58,098 nt of DNA from Mesostigma viride (lineage: Eukaryota; Streptophyta; Mesostigmatophyceae; Mesostigmatales; Mesostigmataceae), in the NCBI GenBank assembly GCA_009746045.1, contig RPFO01002213.1, forward strand, positions 1-58,098. Reading direction: 5' to 3'. The translations under genes were made by a program, and so were the position numbers. The notes beneath the pieces were generated by a model. That model saw nothing but the letters and a program-made list of their open reading frames with translations. It searched no databases and was not told where the DNA came from. This document shows, in pieces, positions 12,201 through 23,524 of the stretch. Within the stretch, counting starts at the first letter, position 1. Each line of letters begins with the position of its first letter.

Positions 12201-14442
12201 TGTGTGTGCAGCCGCCCCTTGCGTGCGCGGTGTATTTACGTGTGTGTGCAGCCGCCCCAAGCGTGCGCGGTGTGTGTACGTGTGTGTGCAGTTGCCCCTT
12301 GCGTGCGCGGTGTGTGTCCATGTGTGTGCAGTTGCCCCTTGCGTGCGCGGTGTATGTACATGTGTGTGCAGTTGCCCCTTGCGTGCGCGGTGTATGTACG
12401 TGTGTGTGCAGCCGCCCCTTGCGTGCGCGGTGTAGGTACGTGTGTGTGCAGCCGCCCCAAGCGTGCCCGGTGTGTGTACATGTGTGTGCAGTTGCCCCTT
12501 GCGTGCGCGGTGTGTGTACGTGTGTGTGCAGCCGCCCCTTGCGTGCGCGGTGGATGTACGTGTGTGTGCAGTTGCCCCTTGCGTGCGCGGTGGATGTACG
12601 TGTGTGTGCAGCCGCCCCTTGCGTGCGCGGTGTGTGTACATGTGAGTGCAGCTGCCCCAAGCGTGCGCGGTGTGTGTACATGTGTGTGCAGTTGCCCCTT
12701 GCGTGCGCGGTGGATGTACGTGTGTGTGCAGCCGCCCCTTGCGTGCGCGGTGTATGTACGTGCGTGTGCAGCCGCCCCTTGCGTGCGCGGTGTATGTACA
12801 TGTGTGTGCATCCTTGTCCTTGCGTGCGCGGTGTATGTACATGTGTTTGCACTCGCCCCTTGCGTGCGCGGTGGATGTACATGTGTGTGCAGCCGCCCCT
12901 TGCGTGCATGGTTTATGTACATGTGTGTGCAGTCGCCGGCCCCGTGCGTGCGCGGTGGATGTACGTGTGTGTGCAGCCGCCCCGTGCGTGCATGGTGTGT
13001 GTACGTGTGTGTGCAGCAGCCCCTTGCGTGCGCGGTGTATGTACGTTTCTGTGCATGCCGGCCCTTGCGTGCATGGTGTATGTACGTGTGCTTGCACTGG
13101 CCCCTTGCGTGCGCGGTGTATGTACGTGTGTGTGCAGCCCCCCTTGCGTGCGCGGTGTATGTACGTGTGTGCGCACTCGCCCCTTGCGTGCGCGGTGTAT
13201 GTACGTGTGTGTGCATGCCGGCAATTGCGTGCATGGTGTGTGTACGTGTGTGTGCAGCCGCCCCTTGCGTGCGCGGTGTATGTACGTGCGTGTGCAGCCG
13301 CCCCTTGCGTGCGCGGTGTATGTACATGTGTGTGCATCCTTGTCCTTGCGTGCGCGGTGTATGTACATGTGTTTGCACTCGCCCCTTGCGTGCGCGGTGG
13401 ATGTACATGTGTGTGCAGCCGCCCCTTGCGTGCATGGTTTATGTACATGTGTGTGCAGTCGCCGGCCCCGTGCGTGCGCAGTGGATGTACGTGTGTGTGC
13501 AGCCGCCCCGTGCGTGCATGGTGTGTGTACGTGTGTGTGCAGCAGCCCCTTGCGTGCGCGGTGTATGTACGTTTCTGTGCATGCCGGCCCTTGCGTGCAT
13601 GGTGTATGTACATGTGCTTGCACTGGCCCCTTGCGTGCGCGGTGTATGTACGTGTGTGTGCAGCCCCTTGCGTGCGCGGTGTATGTACGTGTGTGCGCAC
13701 TCGCCCTTGCGTGCGCGGTGTATGTACGTGTGTGTGCATGCCGGCAATTGCGTGCATGGTGTGTGTACGTGTGTGTGCAGCCGCCCCTTGCGTGCACGGT
13801 GTGTGTACGTGTGTGTGCAGCCGCCCCTTGCGTGCGCGGTGGATGTACATGTGTGTGCAGCCGCCCCTTGCGTGCATGGTGTATGTCCATGTGTGGGCAG
13901 CCCCTTGCGTGCGCGGCGTATGTACATGTGTTTGCACTCGCCCCTTGCGTGCATGGTGTATGTATGTGTGTGTGCAGCCGCCCCTTGCGTGCGCGGTGGA
14001 TGTACGTGTGTGTGCAGCCACCCCTTTCGTGCGCGGTGTATGTACATGTGAGTGCCGTCGCCCCAAGCGTGCATTTTGTGTGTAAGTGTGTGTGCAGCAG
14101 CCCCTTGCGTGCGCGGTGTATGTACGTGTGTGTGCAGCCGCCCGTGGTGCGCGGTGGATGTACATGTGAGTGCAGCCGCCCTTGCGTGCGCGGTGTATGT
14201 ACGTGTGTGTGCAGCCGCCCCTTGCGTGCGCGGTGTAGGTACGTATGTGTGCAGCCGCCCCTTGCGTGCGCGGTGTATGTACGTGTGTGCGCACTCGCCC
14301 CTTGCGTGCGCGGTGTATGTACGTGTGTGTGCAGTTGCCCCTTGCGTGCGCGGTGGATGTACGTGTGTGTGCAGCCGCCCCTTGCGTGCGCGGTGTGTGT
14401 ACGTGTATGTGCAGCCGCCCCTTGCGTGCATGTACATGTGTG
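3258..14442. repeat. 11-kb satellite of a 40-bp unit (about 280 copies)
   Basis: The unit reads TGCAGCCGCCCCTTGCG then TGCGCGGTGTATGTACGTG then TGTG, 40 bp in all. Variants include GTTGCCCC, GCCGGCCC, CACTCGCCCC, CATCCTTGTCC, CATGCCGGC and GCCCCAAGCG. A period of 40 is not a multiple of 3, yet most frames lack stops, so open frames of up to 1,978 codons appear on both strands. These are by-products. There is higher-order structure: about 7100-8100 recurs at 8100-9100, offset by 1000 bp (25 units), and a block at 4120-4320 recurs at about 12760-12955 and 13285-13480. Function unknown; subtelomeric or heterochromatic satellite is the natural reading. Confidence 0.95.
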
Positions 14443-14545
14443 AAGAAATAAGCAATAGTGAATGAAATAGTAAAAAGAAAATCATTCCAGCATATGTATG
14501 TACAAGTTTTTAGTAGTACACTATGACTATCGTCAAATATAACAA
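14443..14545. other. AT-rich spacer between satellites
   Basis: About 100 bp of unique AT-rich sequence between the 40-bp satellite and the CA-rich block. No gene seen. Confidence 0.6.
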
Positions 14546-16336
14546 TTTTCTATATTTTCATACACACACGAACAACACACCCAACACACACACACACTAT
14601 GTTTGCACCCAAGACACACACCAACACCTAAAAACAAGACACCAACACACAAGACAGCCATGCAACACACACCCAACACACACACGCAACACACACATAA
14701 CACACCTAAGTATAGTTGTTATAACACACAACACATAGGTACATCCCGCCCCCCCACACACAACACCAACACATGACAATTAACAGGCCACAACACACAC
14801 ACTGACACACATGCCCCAACACACACACACACATGCCCCAACACACACACACATGCCCCAACACTGCACACACAACAACACCCAAACACACACCACACAC
14901 ACAAAAGACACCCAACACACATACCGAAAACACGCACACACAACACCTACTAAAAACAAGACACCAACACACAAGACACCCAACACACACCCAACACACA
15001 CACACACACACAATGTTTGCACCGGTCGGCCCACGACACCCACACCCAACACACACATAACACACCTAAGTAACACACAACACACACGTACATCCCCCCC
15101 CCCACACACACAACACCAACACATGACAATTAACATGCCACAACACACACACATGCCCCAACACACACACACACATGCCCCAACACTGCACACACAACAA
15201 CACCCAAACACATACCACACACACACAAGACACCCAACACACATACCGAAAACACGCACACACAACACCTACCAAAAACACCAAACACACAAGACACCCA
15301 ACACACACCCAACACACACACACACACAATGTTTGCACCCACGACACACACACCAACACCTAAAAATAAGACACCAACACACAACACACGTACACGTACA
15401 TCCCCCCCCCCACAACACCAACAATAACATGCAAACAACACACACACAACACACCTAAGTCACACACACAACACACACGTACTTTCCCCCCCCCACACCC
15501 AACACCAACACACAAGACACTTTGCACACACCCTACACACACCCACACCCTTTATGAACACATGTACACCCAACACACACACGCAACACACACCTAGGTC
15601 GATCACACACAACACACACAAAACACACCTAAGTCACACACAACACACACGTACACCCCCCCACACAAACCCAATACCAACACACAAGACACTTGGCCCC
15701 CCCCCACCCACCCACACACCCACACCCACACCCACACCACACATCCAACACACACAACACACACACTACACACTTAAGTCACACACAACACACACATAAC
15801 ACACCTAAGTCACACACAACACACACGTCCATCCCCCCCTCACACTCAACACCAATACATGACAATTAACATGCACACAACACACACACGCACACGCCCC
15901 AACACACACACACACAACATACATACACAGAGCACACACACACGCCTCAACACACATACCGAACACACACACACAAGACACCCAACACACATACCGAACA
16001 CACACACACACACACTATGTTTGCACCCGACATACACACACCCAACACCTACTAAAAACAAGAAACCAACACACAAGACACCCTACACACACACAACACA
16101 CACACACACAACACATATCCAACACAAACAACACACACACCTAAGTCACACACACAACACACCTACTAAGTCACACACACAACACACATGTACCTCCCCC
16201 CCCCCACACCCAACATCAACACACAAGACACTTTGCACACACCCTACACGCCCCCGCACCTTCATGAATGCACCCAACACACACACACAACACACACGCC
16301 CCAACACACATACCCAACATTCACACAACACACCCA
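14546..16336. repeat. CA-rich repeat block with about 0.34-kb higher-order units
   Basis: The sequence is almost only A and C on the plus strand, built from ACACACA, CAACACC and CCCAACACA motifs. Longer units recur: the stretch ACACCAACACATGACAATTA appears near 14766 and 15116, with a close match near 15850. AATGTTTGCACC or ACTATGTTTGCACC appears near 14598, 15010, 15328 and 16015. A C-run with ACGTACATCC precedes each. Open frames here are low-complexity Thr/His or Cys/Val and are not genes. Confidence 0.9.
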
Positions 16337-16352
16337 ACATATAAGGGTAAAT

Positions 16353-16386
16353 ATGGTTTAGGAGTGTAGGGGTTTAGGGTTTAAGG
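16353..16386 (+). repeat. Degenerate TTTAGGG telomere-like tract
   Basis: GGTTTAGGAGTGTAGGGG is followed by TTTAGGGTTTAAGG. It resembles the Arabidopsis-type telomere repeat in G-strand orientation. It sits at the right edge of the 3-16.3 kb satellite block, opposite in orientation to the C-rich tract at 2826-2880. Confidence 0.6.
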
Positions 16387-16525
16387 CCTACCATACACCC
16401 GTATGTAAAAATGCAACAACACGCCAAGTCATCCGCCACCATGCAAAAATATATAAACACAACTGGTCATCCTCAACAAGAATGCCCATTTTAGTACCTA
16501 ATCCGCACTTGGCACTTGTCCAGTT

Positions 16526-16558
16526 TCGTAAGTCCAACGGCCGTTGGCTTTGAGAAAT
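16526..16558. repeat. Single palindrome with complete outer dyad
   Basis: One CCAACGGCCGTTGG copy is framed by TTTC on the left and GAAA on the right, each six bases away. It is the cleanest example of the extended dyad and lies just downstream of the transposase-like gene. Confidence 0.85.
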
Positions 16559-16622
16559 TAAGATATGCGACATGCGCCATGCAGCCAAGCTAAAGTATAG
16601 GCTGATTGCCCTGTATGTAACA

Positions 16623-19600
16623 TTAGTAAGGTGAACGACCGTCGACAAAAAAACACATGCGACATACAAACACCAATTTTACACAGTAATGTTTGGAATG
16701 ACGTACCGTAATTTCGGCGTCCACCTTCTTCGCAATTGTGAACCAGCCCTGTCGCGTGTTGTCCGGATGTCCTTCCCACTTGCCCTTCGTGACCTTTGCG
16801 ACGCTCAGGTAGCACACGATTGCAGTTAAGGGTTCTCGGTCGTCTGGGTTCCAGAAGAAGCGTCGGGCGTCCGATCCGGAGGAGGAGCACCTCTCGAAGT
16901 ATTTTACGTACATTACCCAGTTGCCTTTCTTAAAAACCTCGCCCCCCCCCCCTGTATGTTTGTTTAAACACTCATCCTTGTCGAGTTGGTGGGCGACTCG
17001 AACAACTTTCGCCAACCAGTACGGGTGGTCGGGCACATGGTCCTTGTGCCCCCTCTCAGATGCGACTGCGACGGCCTCCCCCTCCTGCAAACCACGCCCC
17101 AACTCGTTTCTTGCCGTTTGAACGTGGTTCAGGCGGGTTCCCGGATATCGCGTGGGGTTCCGCGACTTACTCGCCTGGAGTTTTACAGTCCACGACGAGC
17201 TGCTCCAATCGTTTGGGCATGTCGTCCACTTGCCCTCTCGGCACTCCGCACAACTGAAGCATGAAAAACGCCTGAGCTTTACCACCTCGACCCGCTCGCC
17301 CTTTTTGTCCAGTCGCCACTGGTGTGCCGTGGAGATATCTCGGATCGGGCCTCGCTCCTTACCGGACGTGAGAATCTGCAATTGTAATTCCATGAAACAA
17401 CATCACAGCACATTTCCCAACTCCAACGGCCGTTGGCACTCAACAATTATAAGATTTCCCAACTCCAACGGCCGTTGGCCCTTGGAAACTTTATATAAGT
17501 ACATTTCTCAACTCCAACGGCCGTTGGCACTCAACAATTATACGATTTTCCAGCTCCAACGGCCGTTGGCCTTATGAAACTTCAAACTGCATCAAGGAAG
17601 CTGTCCTCTGTAAAGTGTAACCAGAGACAAATTATAGAACTGCACTTGACCACCAGAAAGCAACTGTCTTTACTTACGTTATCGAGAAGAAATGCCCGTC
17701 GAACCACGTCCGATTGTGCCGATGGTCGACTCGAGTCTTTGCCGGTTCTCCAATCCCGGTTCAGGTAGGCCACCAGTGCCTCCACCGTATTCAGGTTCCG
17801 ATTGTCCTCCTGCATCTGCGCTCTTTTGAGGATGCTTTTGACCGTCCCCCCTCCCCGTCCGACTCCCCCTTCCCATGTCCTGCACACGAGTAGTTCCACT
17901 CCAATGATTCCAAGTCGGGGTCGGCCTCGAGCAGGTCCGCAGCCATCGCCAACACATACCGGGATTGGAACTGCTCCTTACAGTTGTCGGACCAACTGAT
18001 CCAGTTCCTCACCTCCACCCCCTCCTCCCTCAGCACGTTAAGGGTATTCTTCATCACGAACTCCAGGGTCTGGGCATTCCTCGGTACGTCCTTCCCCATG
18101 TAATCGTGCTTCACCCTTTTGATTTCCAGCGATACGGGATCACGGTACATCACGATCACCGGCATCAGGACGTAACTACTTGGGTACCAGTACTGCGCCT
18201 GCAACTGTTTCTGCAGGTGGTCCGAATAGTTCTCCGAGTAGTCCATCAGGACCACCACCGTTCCCAGCGGCATCACGTCAATGCACTCCTTGTAAGCGTG
18301 GTGCTGCCAGGCCCATGTATGGACGTGAATGGCGAATTCCGGGAAGCGCGCCGTAATGAGTTCATGGAGCTCCGAGAGGGTTGACTTGATGAGTTTTTGC
18401 TGCAGGTTCATTTGCGGCGCCACATCCTCCTCCTGCAACACAACACACCCGCGCACCATGGATTGACCGAAGAATGGAAGTCAGCAGCTGGGAATTTCCC
18501 AACGCCAACGGCCGTTGGAAGTATGAAAGTCTACATATATATATTCAACGATGCAAATATACATGCCCGCGCACCATGGATTGACCGAAGAATGGAAGTC
18601 AGCAGCTGGGAATTTCCCAACGCCAACGGCCGTTGGAAGTATGAAAGTCTACATATATATATTCAACGATGCAAATATACATGCTTACCGTCCCACGGGG
18701 CGCTGTGCCCTCCTTAATGAAGTCGAACCACGTGTACTTCTTTGTCCACCCCTTCATCTGGTCCGTCACGATGAACTCGGAAATCCCACACTCGTTGCAC
18801 GTCCCTTCCAAGCAGTTCATTGGGACGTTAACGAACGGGCCGCCCGTCCTCCCCCCTCCTTGCCCCCCTCCCCCCTCTCAGCCCTGTGGCAGGTGAAACG
18901 TCGAACGAAATCATGGGCATTGTCAGGCACGGAAGGGATACCCTCCCTCTCCTCGATCTCCAGCGTGCTCTTCAACTCCTTGACGCCTTTGGCGAAGGCA
19001 GAGAGCAGAGACTCGAAGACGACGTGCTTTTCGCATGCGCACAAGTCCCGGTCCTTCCACACGCCCTTTACGCACTTGGGCATGAACTCCACGAACTTCG
19101 TGTACCCCACCTTGTACCTTGTCCCGTCCGCAGTCGTCACGATACCTCCCTTGTACGGCGACGCGTCAGAACAGAACCGCTTGTAAATCGTTTCAAGCGA
19201 GTCCAAATAGTACCTTCCGCCCTGGGAGGAAATGAGGATCCTGGCGTTTCCCTTCCTTTCGAACTCATTGACCACGTCCTTATGGTTGGGAGACGCCCTC
19301 GTGTTTAGGTCTGACAACCAGTAACTCCCGACGATGTCTTTGACCTCCTCCGGAAACTTGTCCGACCGTAAAGCACGAGGGGGCGCCTTCAGGGCGGGAA
19401 GGTCGCCCCCCATCCTCATTCCCCTTGCGGTCTGGATATCCTTGGGCGTGACGTGAAGCAGCCGCGCGAGAGTGCAATGCCCTTGATTGTTCATGCCGTC
19501 CTTTCCCAAGCACATTGACAGCACAGCGCACTTCGCGTTCCTGTGCTCATCCGACTTGCCCAATTCCTGGAAACCTTGCACGATATTAGCGACAACCTCC

Positions 19601-19854
19601 TGAGCGAAGGACTCCGACGCCTTTCTTTTCAGCGCAGGGCGGTACTGTTTCCCCATAACCTTCACAACCGCACCTGGCAGCCGCTCAAGCGCCCTCAAGC
19701 CTACTGCAGTTTTCGTGTTTTCAGTCTTGTGATTGTTGTCCTTCAGCAAGTATTCCATTGCGCTGGCCATGTCGAGGGCAAGTTGGTTGCCCTTGATCTC
19801 GACGTACTTGAGACTTAGGTCTTTGTTGTGCGCTTCACCTGCATCCGCGCGCAT
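16623..19854 (-). CDS. Transposase-like (putative DDE/RNase H-fold) protein, four exon segments, two frameshifts
   Basis: Probable exons on the minus strand are 19854-18689, 18432-17678 and 17375-16707 (or on to a stop at 16623). Donors are GTAAGC (18688), GTAAGT (17677) and GTACGT (16706). Acceptors are TTGCAG before 18432 and before 17375. Motifs in order are a Cys pair in CLEGTCNECG, DYSENY (about 18243), SDNCKEQF (about 17988) and GHGKGESDGEGG (about 17880). This spacing recalls an uncharacterised, putatively transposon-derived family that I know mainly from marine invertebrates. The acidic residues could form a DDE-type triad, which is inference. A Cys-rich FSCFSCAEC segment follows in the last exon. 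The frame breaks at C/G runs 18851-18875 and 17846-17851, so this is a pseudogene or contains assembly errors. A possible acceptor at 19839 suggests more 5' exons. The 3' end is unresolved. Confidence 0.6.
17376..17677 (-). repeat. Intron filled with four palindromes
   Basis: This 302-bp intron of the transposase-like gene has a GTAAGT donor and a TTGCAG acceptor. It holds four palindrome copies near 17422, 17468, 17516 and 17556, about 40-48 bp apart, with flanks alternating between two types (GCACTCAACAATTAT and GCCCTTGGAAACTT). The flanking exons join in phase 0. Confidence 0.75.
18433..18688 (-). repeat. Intron containing a 118-bp tandem duplication with palindrome
   Basis: The intron is bounded by GTAAGC and TTGCAG. 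It is almost entirely two copies of a 118-bp unit, starting at 18451 and 18569 (GCGCACCATGGATTGACCG). Each carries one palindrome (near 18506 and 18624) and a TACATATATATATTC stretch. The last copy runs into the donor site. Confidence 0.8.
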
Positions 19855-19914
19855 ACAGAATCCAGACGAAGTTTTGACTTTTTATCAAATTATTGCTTTC
19901 CAACAATTACCCAA

Positions 19915-20475
19915 TTTGTAGGTCCCAACGGCCGTTGGACCCCTGAAAGTACGCCTGAAACACGCCAACACATGCATTTTCGACACCCAACGGCCGTTGG
20001 ACCCCCGAAAGTGGGCCTGAAACACGCCAACACATGCATTTTCGACACCCAACGGCCGTTGGACCCCTGAAAGCGGGCCGAAAACACGCCAACACATGCA
20101 TTTTCGACACCCAACGGCCGTTGGACCCCTGAAAGTGGGCCTGAAACACGCCAACACATGCATTTTCGACACCCAACGGCCGTTGGACCCCTGAAAGCGG
20201 GCCGAAAACACGCCAACACATGCATTTTCTACACCCAACGGCCGTTGGACCCCTGAAAGTGGGCCTGAAACACGCCCTTTACATGCATTTTCGACACCCA
20301 ACGGCCGTTGGACCCCTGAAAGCGGGCCGAAAACACGCCAACACATGCATTTTCGACGTCCAACGGCCGTTGGGCCCCTGAAAGCGGGCCGGAAACACGC
20401 TAACGCATGCATTTTAGACACCCAACGGCCGTTGGACCCCTGAAAGCGGGCCGAAAACTCGCCAACACCTGCATT
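19915..20475. repeat. Nine-copy palindrome array, period about 62 bp
   Basis: Palindromes lie near 19926, 19988, 20050, 20111, 20173, 20236, 20297, 20360 and 20423. Each is followed by ACCCCTGAAAG, CGGGCC or TGGGCCT, and AACACGCCAACACATGCA. Two unit types alternate in part. The array may lie in a 5' intron of the minus-strand transposase-like gene, because an acceptor-like GATGCAG precedes its first coding block. Confidence 0.9.
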
Positions 20476-20960
20476 TTTTACACGCCAGGATGTGAATTTC
20501 CGAATCCCAACGCACTTTTTATAACCTTAACGACCGTTGGAACCCAGAAATTCGACTGAAATGTTTCCATAACACACGTAACAACAAATTTGGTGGTCAA
20601 CAACCCCGTAAATCCGTAACCCTGCACGCACCTCTTGCCGCCATAGCTCTTGTTCGCAGCAGGTGGGCCCTGAAGACGCCTTTTGGTCTTGCACCTGTTG
20701 GTTACAATTGCATGGCATACCAGCAATATATTGCACATAGCATTGTATTTCACACAATTATTATATTCATGCCACAAATAATAATAATAATTGTATTAAA
20801 CATAGGGGGGCAGGTTGCATATTCGTTTCATTGCAGTCTAATATCAACATATTAAAAATTTCCATGCCCATAAACATTTTTGATATAGCTATTAGGTTGC
20901 TTATTATATTAAATCTTACCAGCCGTGTAGTGGTTTGCGGATTGCTTTATAGGCTTGCCA
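20476..20960. other. Unique, partly AT-rich spacer
   Basis: A diverged palindrome (AACGACCGTTGG) lies near 20529. On the minus strand a short open segment, about 20700-20630, is bounded by an acceptor-like AACCAACAG and a donor-like GAGGTGCGTG. It could be an upstream exon of the transposase-like gene but has no recognisable motif. The rest is AT-rich with no gene seen. Confidence 0.35.
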
Positions 20961-20971
20961 CACCAACCCAA

Positions 20972-21075
20972 AAAAAAATGTTACGACGGGAGTTGAACCC
21001 GGGCCTACTAGACGTGTTCACGAGGTACTACGAGGATCAGCCAAGAATCTGTCCCGTACCGGTGTGGTTCACCAG
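20972..21075 (-). repeat. Possible tRNA-derived SINE or tRNA remnant
   Basis: On the minus strand a pol III B-box-like GGTTCAACTCC sits in CCGGGTTCAACTCCCG, near 21003-20989. It is followed by TCGTAACA and a run of nine T at 20981-20973, a typical pol III terminator. An A-box-like TTGGCTGATCC lies about 50 bp upstream. The expected 5' acceptor complement to TCGTAAC is not found, so it is not an intact tRNA gene. Confidence 0.35.
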
Positions 21076-21900
21076 TTCCGCACACTAGCATGGTCTCCGC
21101 GTCGCGCTCGTTCATTAAATTTCGGAGAAATTTTGCCTGCTTATATACGTTTTTGAAGCCCCTCGGCGTCGCGCCGTGAAAAGCTTCCTCCGCCAGGCGT
21201 CCAATCAGGTAGCAGGAATGTGAAAAAATGGGCTCGAGCTGTGTGCAGCGCCGCGTCCATGTGGCGCCACACGGCGTCAGGAGTCGGCGTGGCGCCATAT
21301 ATGGCGCTGCGAATTCCCTACCGTGTGGTCTGCAGCGCCACGTCACAGTTGCGACTGCAAGTATTTTTCAGCGCGGCGCCGTCCCGGCGCCGCGCCATAT
21401 CGTTTGGCGCGTCAATTTTTTTCCCGCGCGCGGCGCCTTTTAGGCGCCGCGCCATTCCATTTGCGCGTCGGCATACCAGCACCAGGGAATTTGAATTTGC
21501 TGGTGCTGCGTTGGCGCTTTCCAGCCTCCCTGGAAGACCGACACCGTGGATGCACCTTGCACCCGAGCATCAACGGCGGGTATTCGCGACATCGGCCGAA
21601 AGTGACAACGATATTAGCAACCCGACAGCCATATTCAACTGAGCAACGCCATTGTCGACACACACGGTTAAGAAAGAGGTGAGCAATGGCGGTGGATGTA
21701 CATGGATGCTTTTGACAGATAGTGGTTTTATGATTGGCGTAATCGGCCAGATAATTTTGTCGCTTTTTTGGTGTCGTGGTGCCGGTCGCTGACGGGGAAA
21801 TGAATGGGTTTTTTTGGTGGTTCTCGTTTGGTTGCAGGGTTCTCGTTTGCTATCAGTTTTCTTTTTGCCGCCACCGCTGCCCCCGAAGGACAAGGATAAA
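21076..21900. other. GC-rich hairpin-prone stretch and spacer
   Basis: Between about 21235 and 21460 there are many GGCGCC and GCGCC units in inverted pairs: TGGCGCCATATATGGCGC, GGCGCCGTCCCGGCGCC and GGCGCCTTTTAGGCGCC. Several perfect short hairpins result. I see no supported gene. The rest of the interval is unremarkable. Confidence 0.55.
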
Positions 21901-21904
21901 AAAT

Positions 21905-23480
21905 AAGAAACATCTATAAAAAGGTACGACGCGTGGTGTGTTGCGTGCTTTTTTTCTTGGTTTTCTCGCTCCCTTGCAGCTCAGGTTTGCTGGCACATGT
22001 ATTTATGCATGCCAGATAACACAGGCTGTGTGTCTGACTTTTTTTCTTCCCTGTCATATGCGGTCCGCCTCTCTTTTTTCGTGTTTTGTTTTTTGTTCGT
22101 ATCTTCTACGGTACAACGCGACATGTTCACGGCGTCATCTGCGCGGTGTCACTAGCTTCATTTTTGCCGCCACCGCCGCCCCGGCCGGCCCCATTAAAAA
22201 AAAGAAACATCTATCTATAAAAGGTACGACGCGTGGTGTGTTGCGTGCTTTTTTTCTTGGTTTTCTCGCTCCCTTGCAGCTCAGGTTTGCTGGCACATGT
22301 ATTTTTGCATGCCGGCACCACACCACATGTATTTATGCATGCCAGATAACACAGGCTGTGTGTCTGACTTTTTTTCTTCCCTGTCACATGCGGTCCGCCT
22401 CTCTTTTTTCGTGTTTTGTTTTTTGTTCGTATCTTCTACGGTACAACGCGACATGTTCACGGCGTCATCTGCGCGGTGTCACTAGCTTCATTTTTGCCGC
22501 CACCGCCGCCCCCGGCCGCCCCCATTAAAAAAAAGAAACATCGATCTATAAAAGGTACGACGCGTGGTGTGTTGCGTGCTTTTTTTCTTGGTTTTCTCGC
22601 TCCCTTGCAGCTCAGGTTTGCTGGCACATGTATTTATGCATGCCGGCACCACACCACATGTATTTATGCATGCCAGATATCACAGGCTGTGTGTCTGACT
22701 TTTTTTTGTCCCTGTCATATGCGGTCCGCCTCTCTTTTTTCGTGTTTTGTTTTTTGTTCGTATCTTCTACGGTACAACGCGACATGTTCACGGCGTCATC
22801 TGCGCGGTGTCACTAGCTTCAGTTTTGCCGCCACCGCCGCCCCGGCCGGCCCCATAAAAAAAAAAGAAACATCTATAAAAAGGTACGACGCGTGGTGTGT
22901 TGCGTGCTTTTTTTCATGGTTCACCCCACTACACCCATCCATGCATGCCAGCACCCCATGACACCCATCCACGCATGCCAGCACCCCATGACACCCATCC
23001 ATGCATGCCAGCACCCCATGACATCCATCCATGCATGCCAGCACCCCATGACACCCATCCATGCATGCCAGCACCCCATGACACCCATCCATGCATGCCA
23101 GCACCCCATGACACCCATCCATGCATGCCAGCACCCCATGACACCCATCCACGCATGCCAGCACCCCACTACACCCATCCATGCATGCCAGCACCACACC
23201 ACATGTATTTATGCATGCCAGATAACACAGGCTGTGTGTCTGACTTTTTTTCGTCCCTGTCATATGCGGTCCGCCTCTCTTTTTTCGTGTTTTGTTTTTT
23301 GTTCGTATCTTCTACGGTACAACGCGACATGTTCACGGCGTCATCTGCGCGTTGTCACTAGCTTCAGTTTTGCCGCCACCGCCGCCACCGCCGCTTGCAC
23401 CCGACAATAAAAAAAAAGAAACATCTATAAAAAGGTACGACGCGTGGTGTGTTGCGTGCTTTTTTTCATGGTTCACCCCA
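21905..23480. repeat. Five tandem units of about 0.3 kb with TATA-like box
   Basis: Units begin AAGAAACATC with TATAAAA next to GGTACGACGCGTGG, near 21908, 22203, 22535, 22866 and 23419. Shared parts include CTCCCTTGCAGCTCAGGT (first three units), CAGGCTGTGTGTCTGAC, TCGTATCTTCTACGGTAC and CGCCACCGCCGCC. They differ in how many copies of a TTTATGCATGCC segment they hold: one in the first unit, two in the second and third, about ten in the fourth. The fifth opens into the 7-kb minisatellite. The TATA-like box might be a promoter, but no gene is visible. Confidence 0.85.
22925..23205. repeat. 30-bp minisatellite, about nine units
   Basis: Units of CACCCATCCATGCATGCC plus AGCACCCCATGA, 30 bp. 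It sits inside the fourth 0.3-kb unit at the position where earlier units have one or two TTTATGCATGCC segments. The 30-bp period leaves all frames open, so peptide-like repeats appear on both strands; I do not treat them as genes. Confidence 0.9.
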
Positions 23481-23524
23481 CTACACCCATCCATGCATGC
23501 CAGCACCCCATGACACCCATCCAC

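Noticed and set aside
3076-14294. Open frames of up to 1,978 codons on both strands across the 40-bp satellite
   Set aside because: The unit has few stops in any frame and its period is not a codon multiple, so long frames exist simultaneously on both strands. There are no domain features, and frame-shifting unit variants show no selection for a protein.
14523-16344. Cys/Val- or Thr/His-rich membrane-like proteins in the CA-rich block
   Set aside because: Low-complexity translation of AC/GT repeats, with competing frames on both strands.
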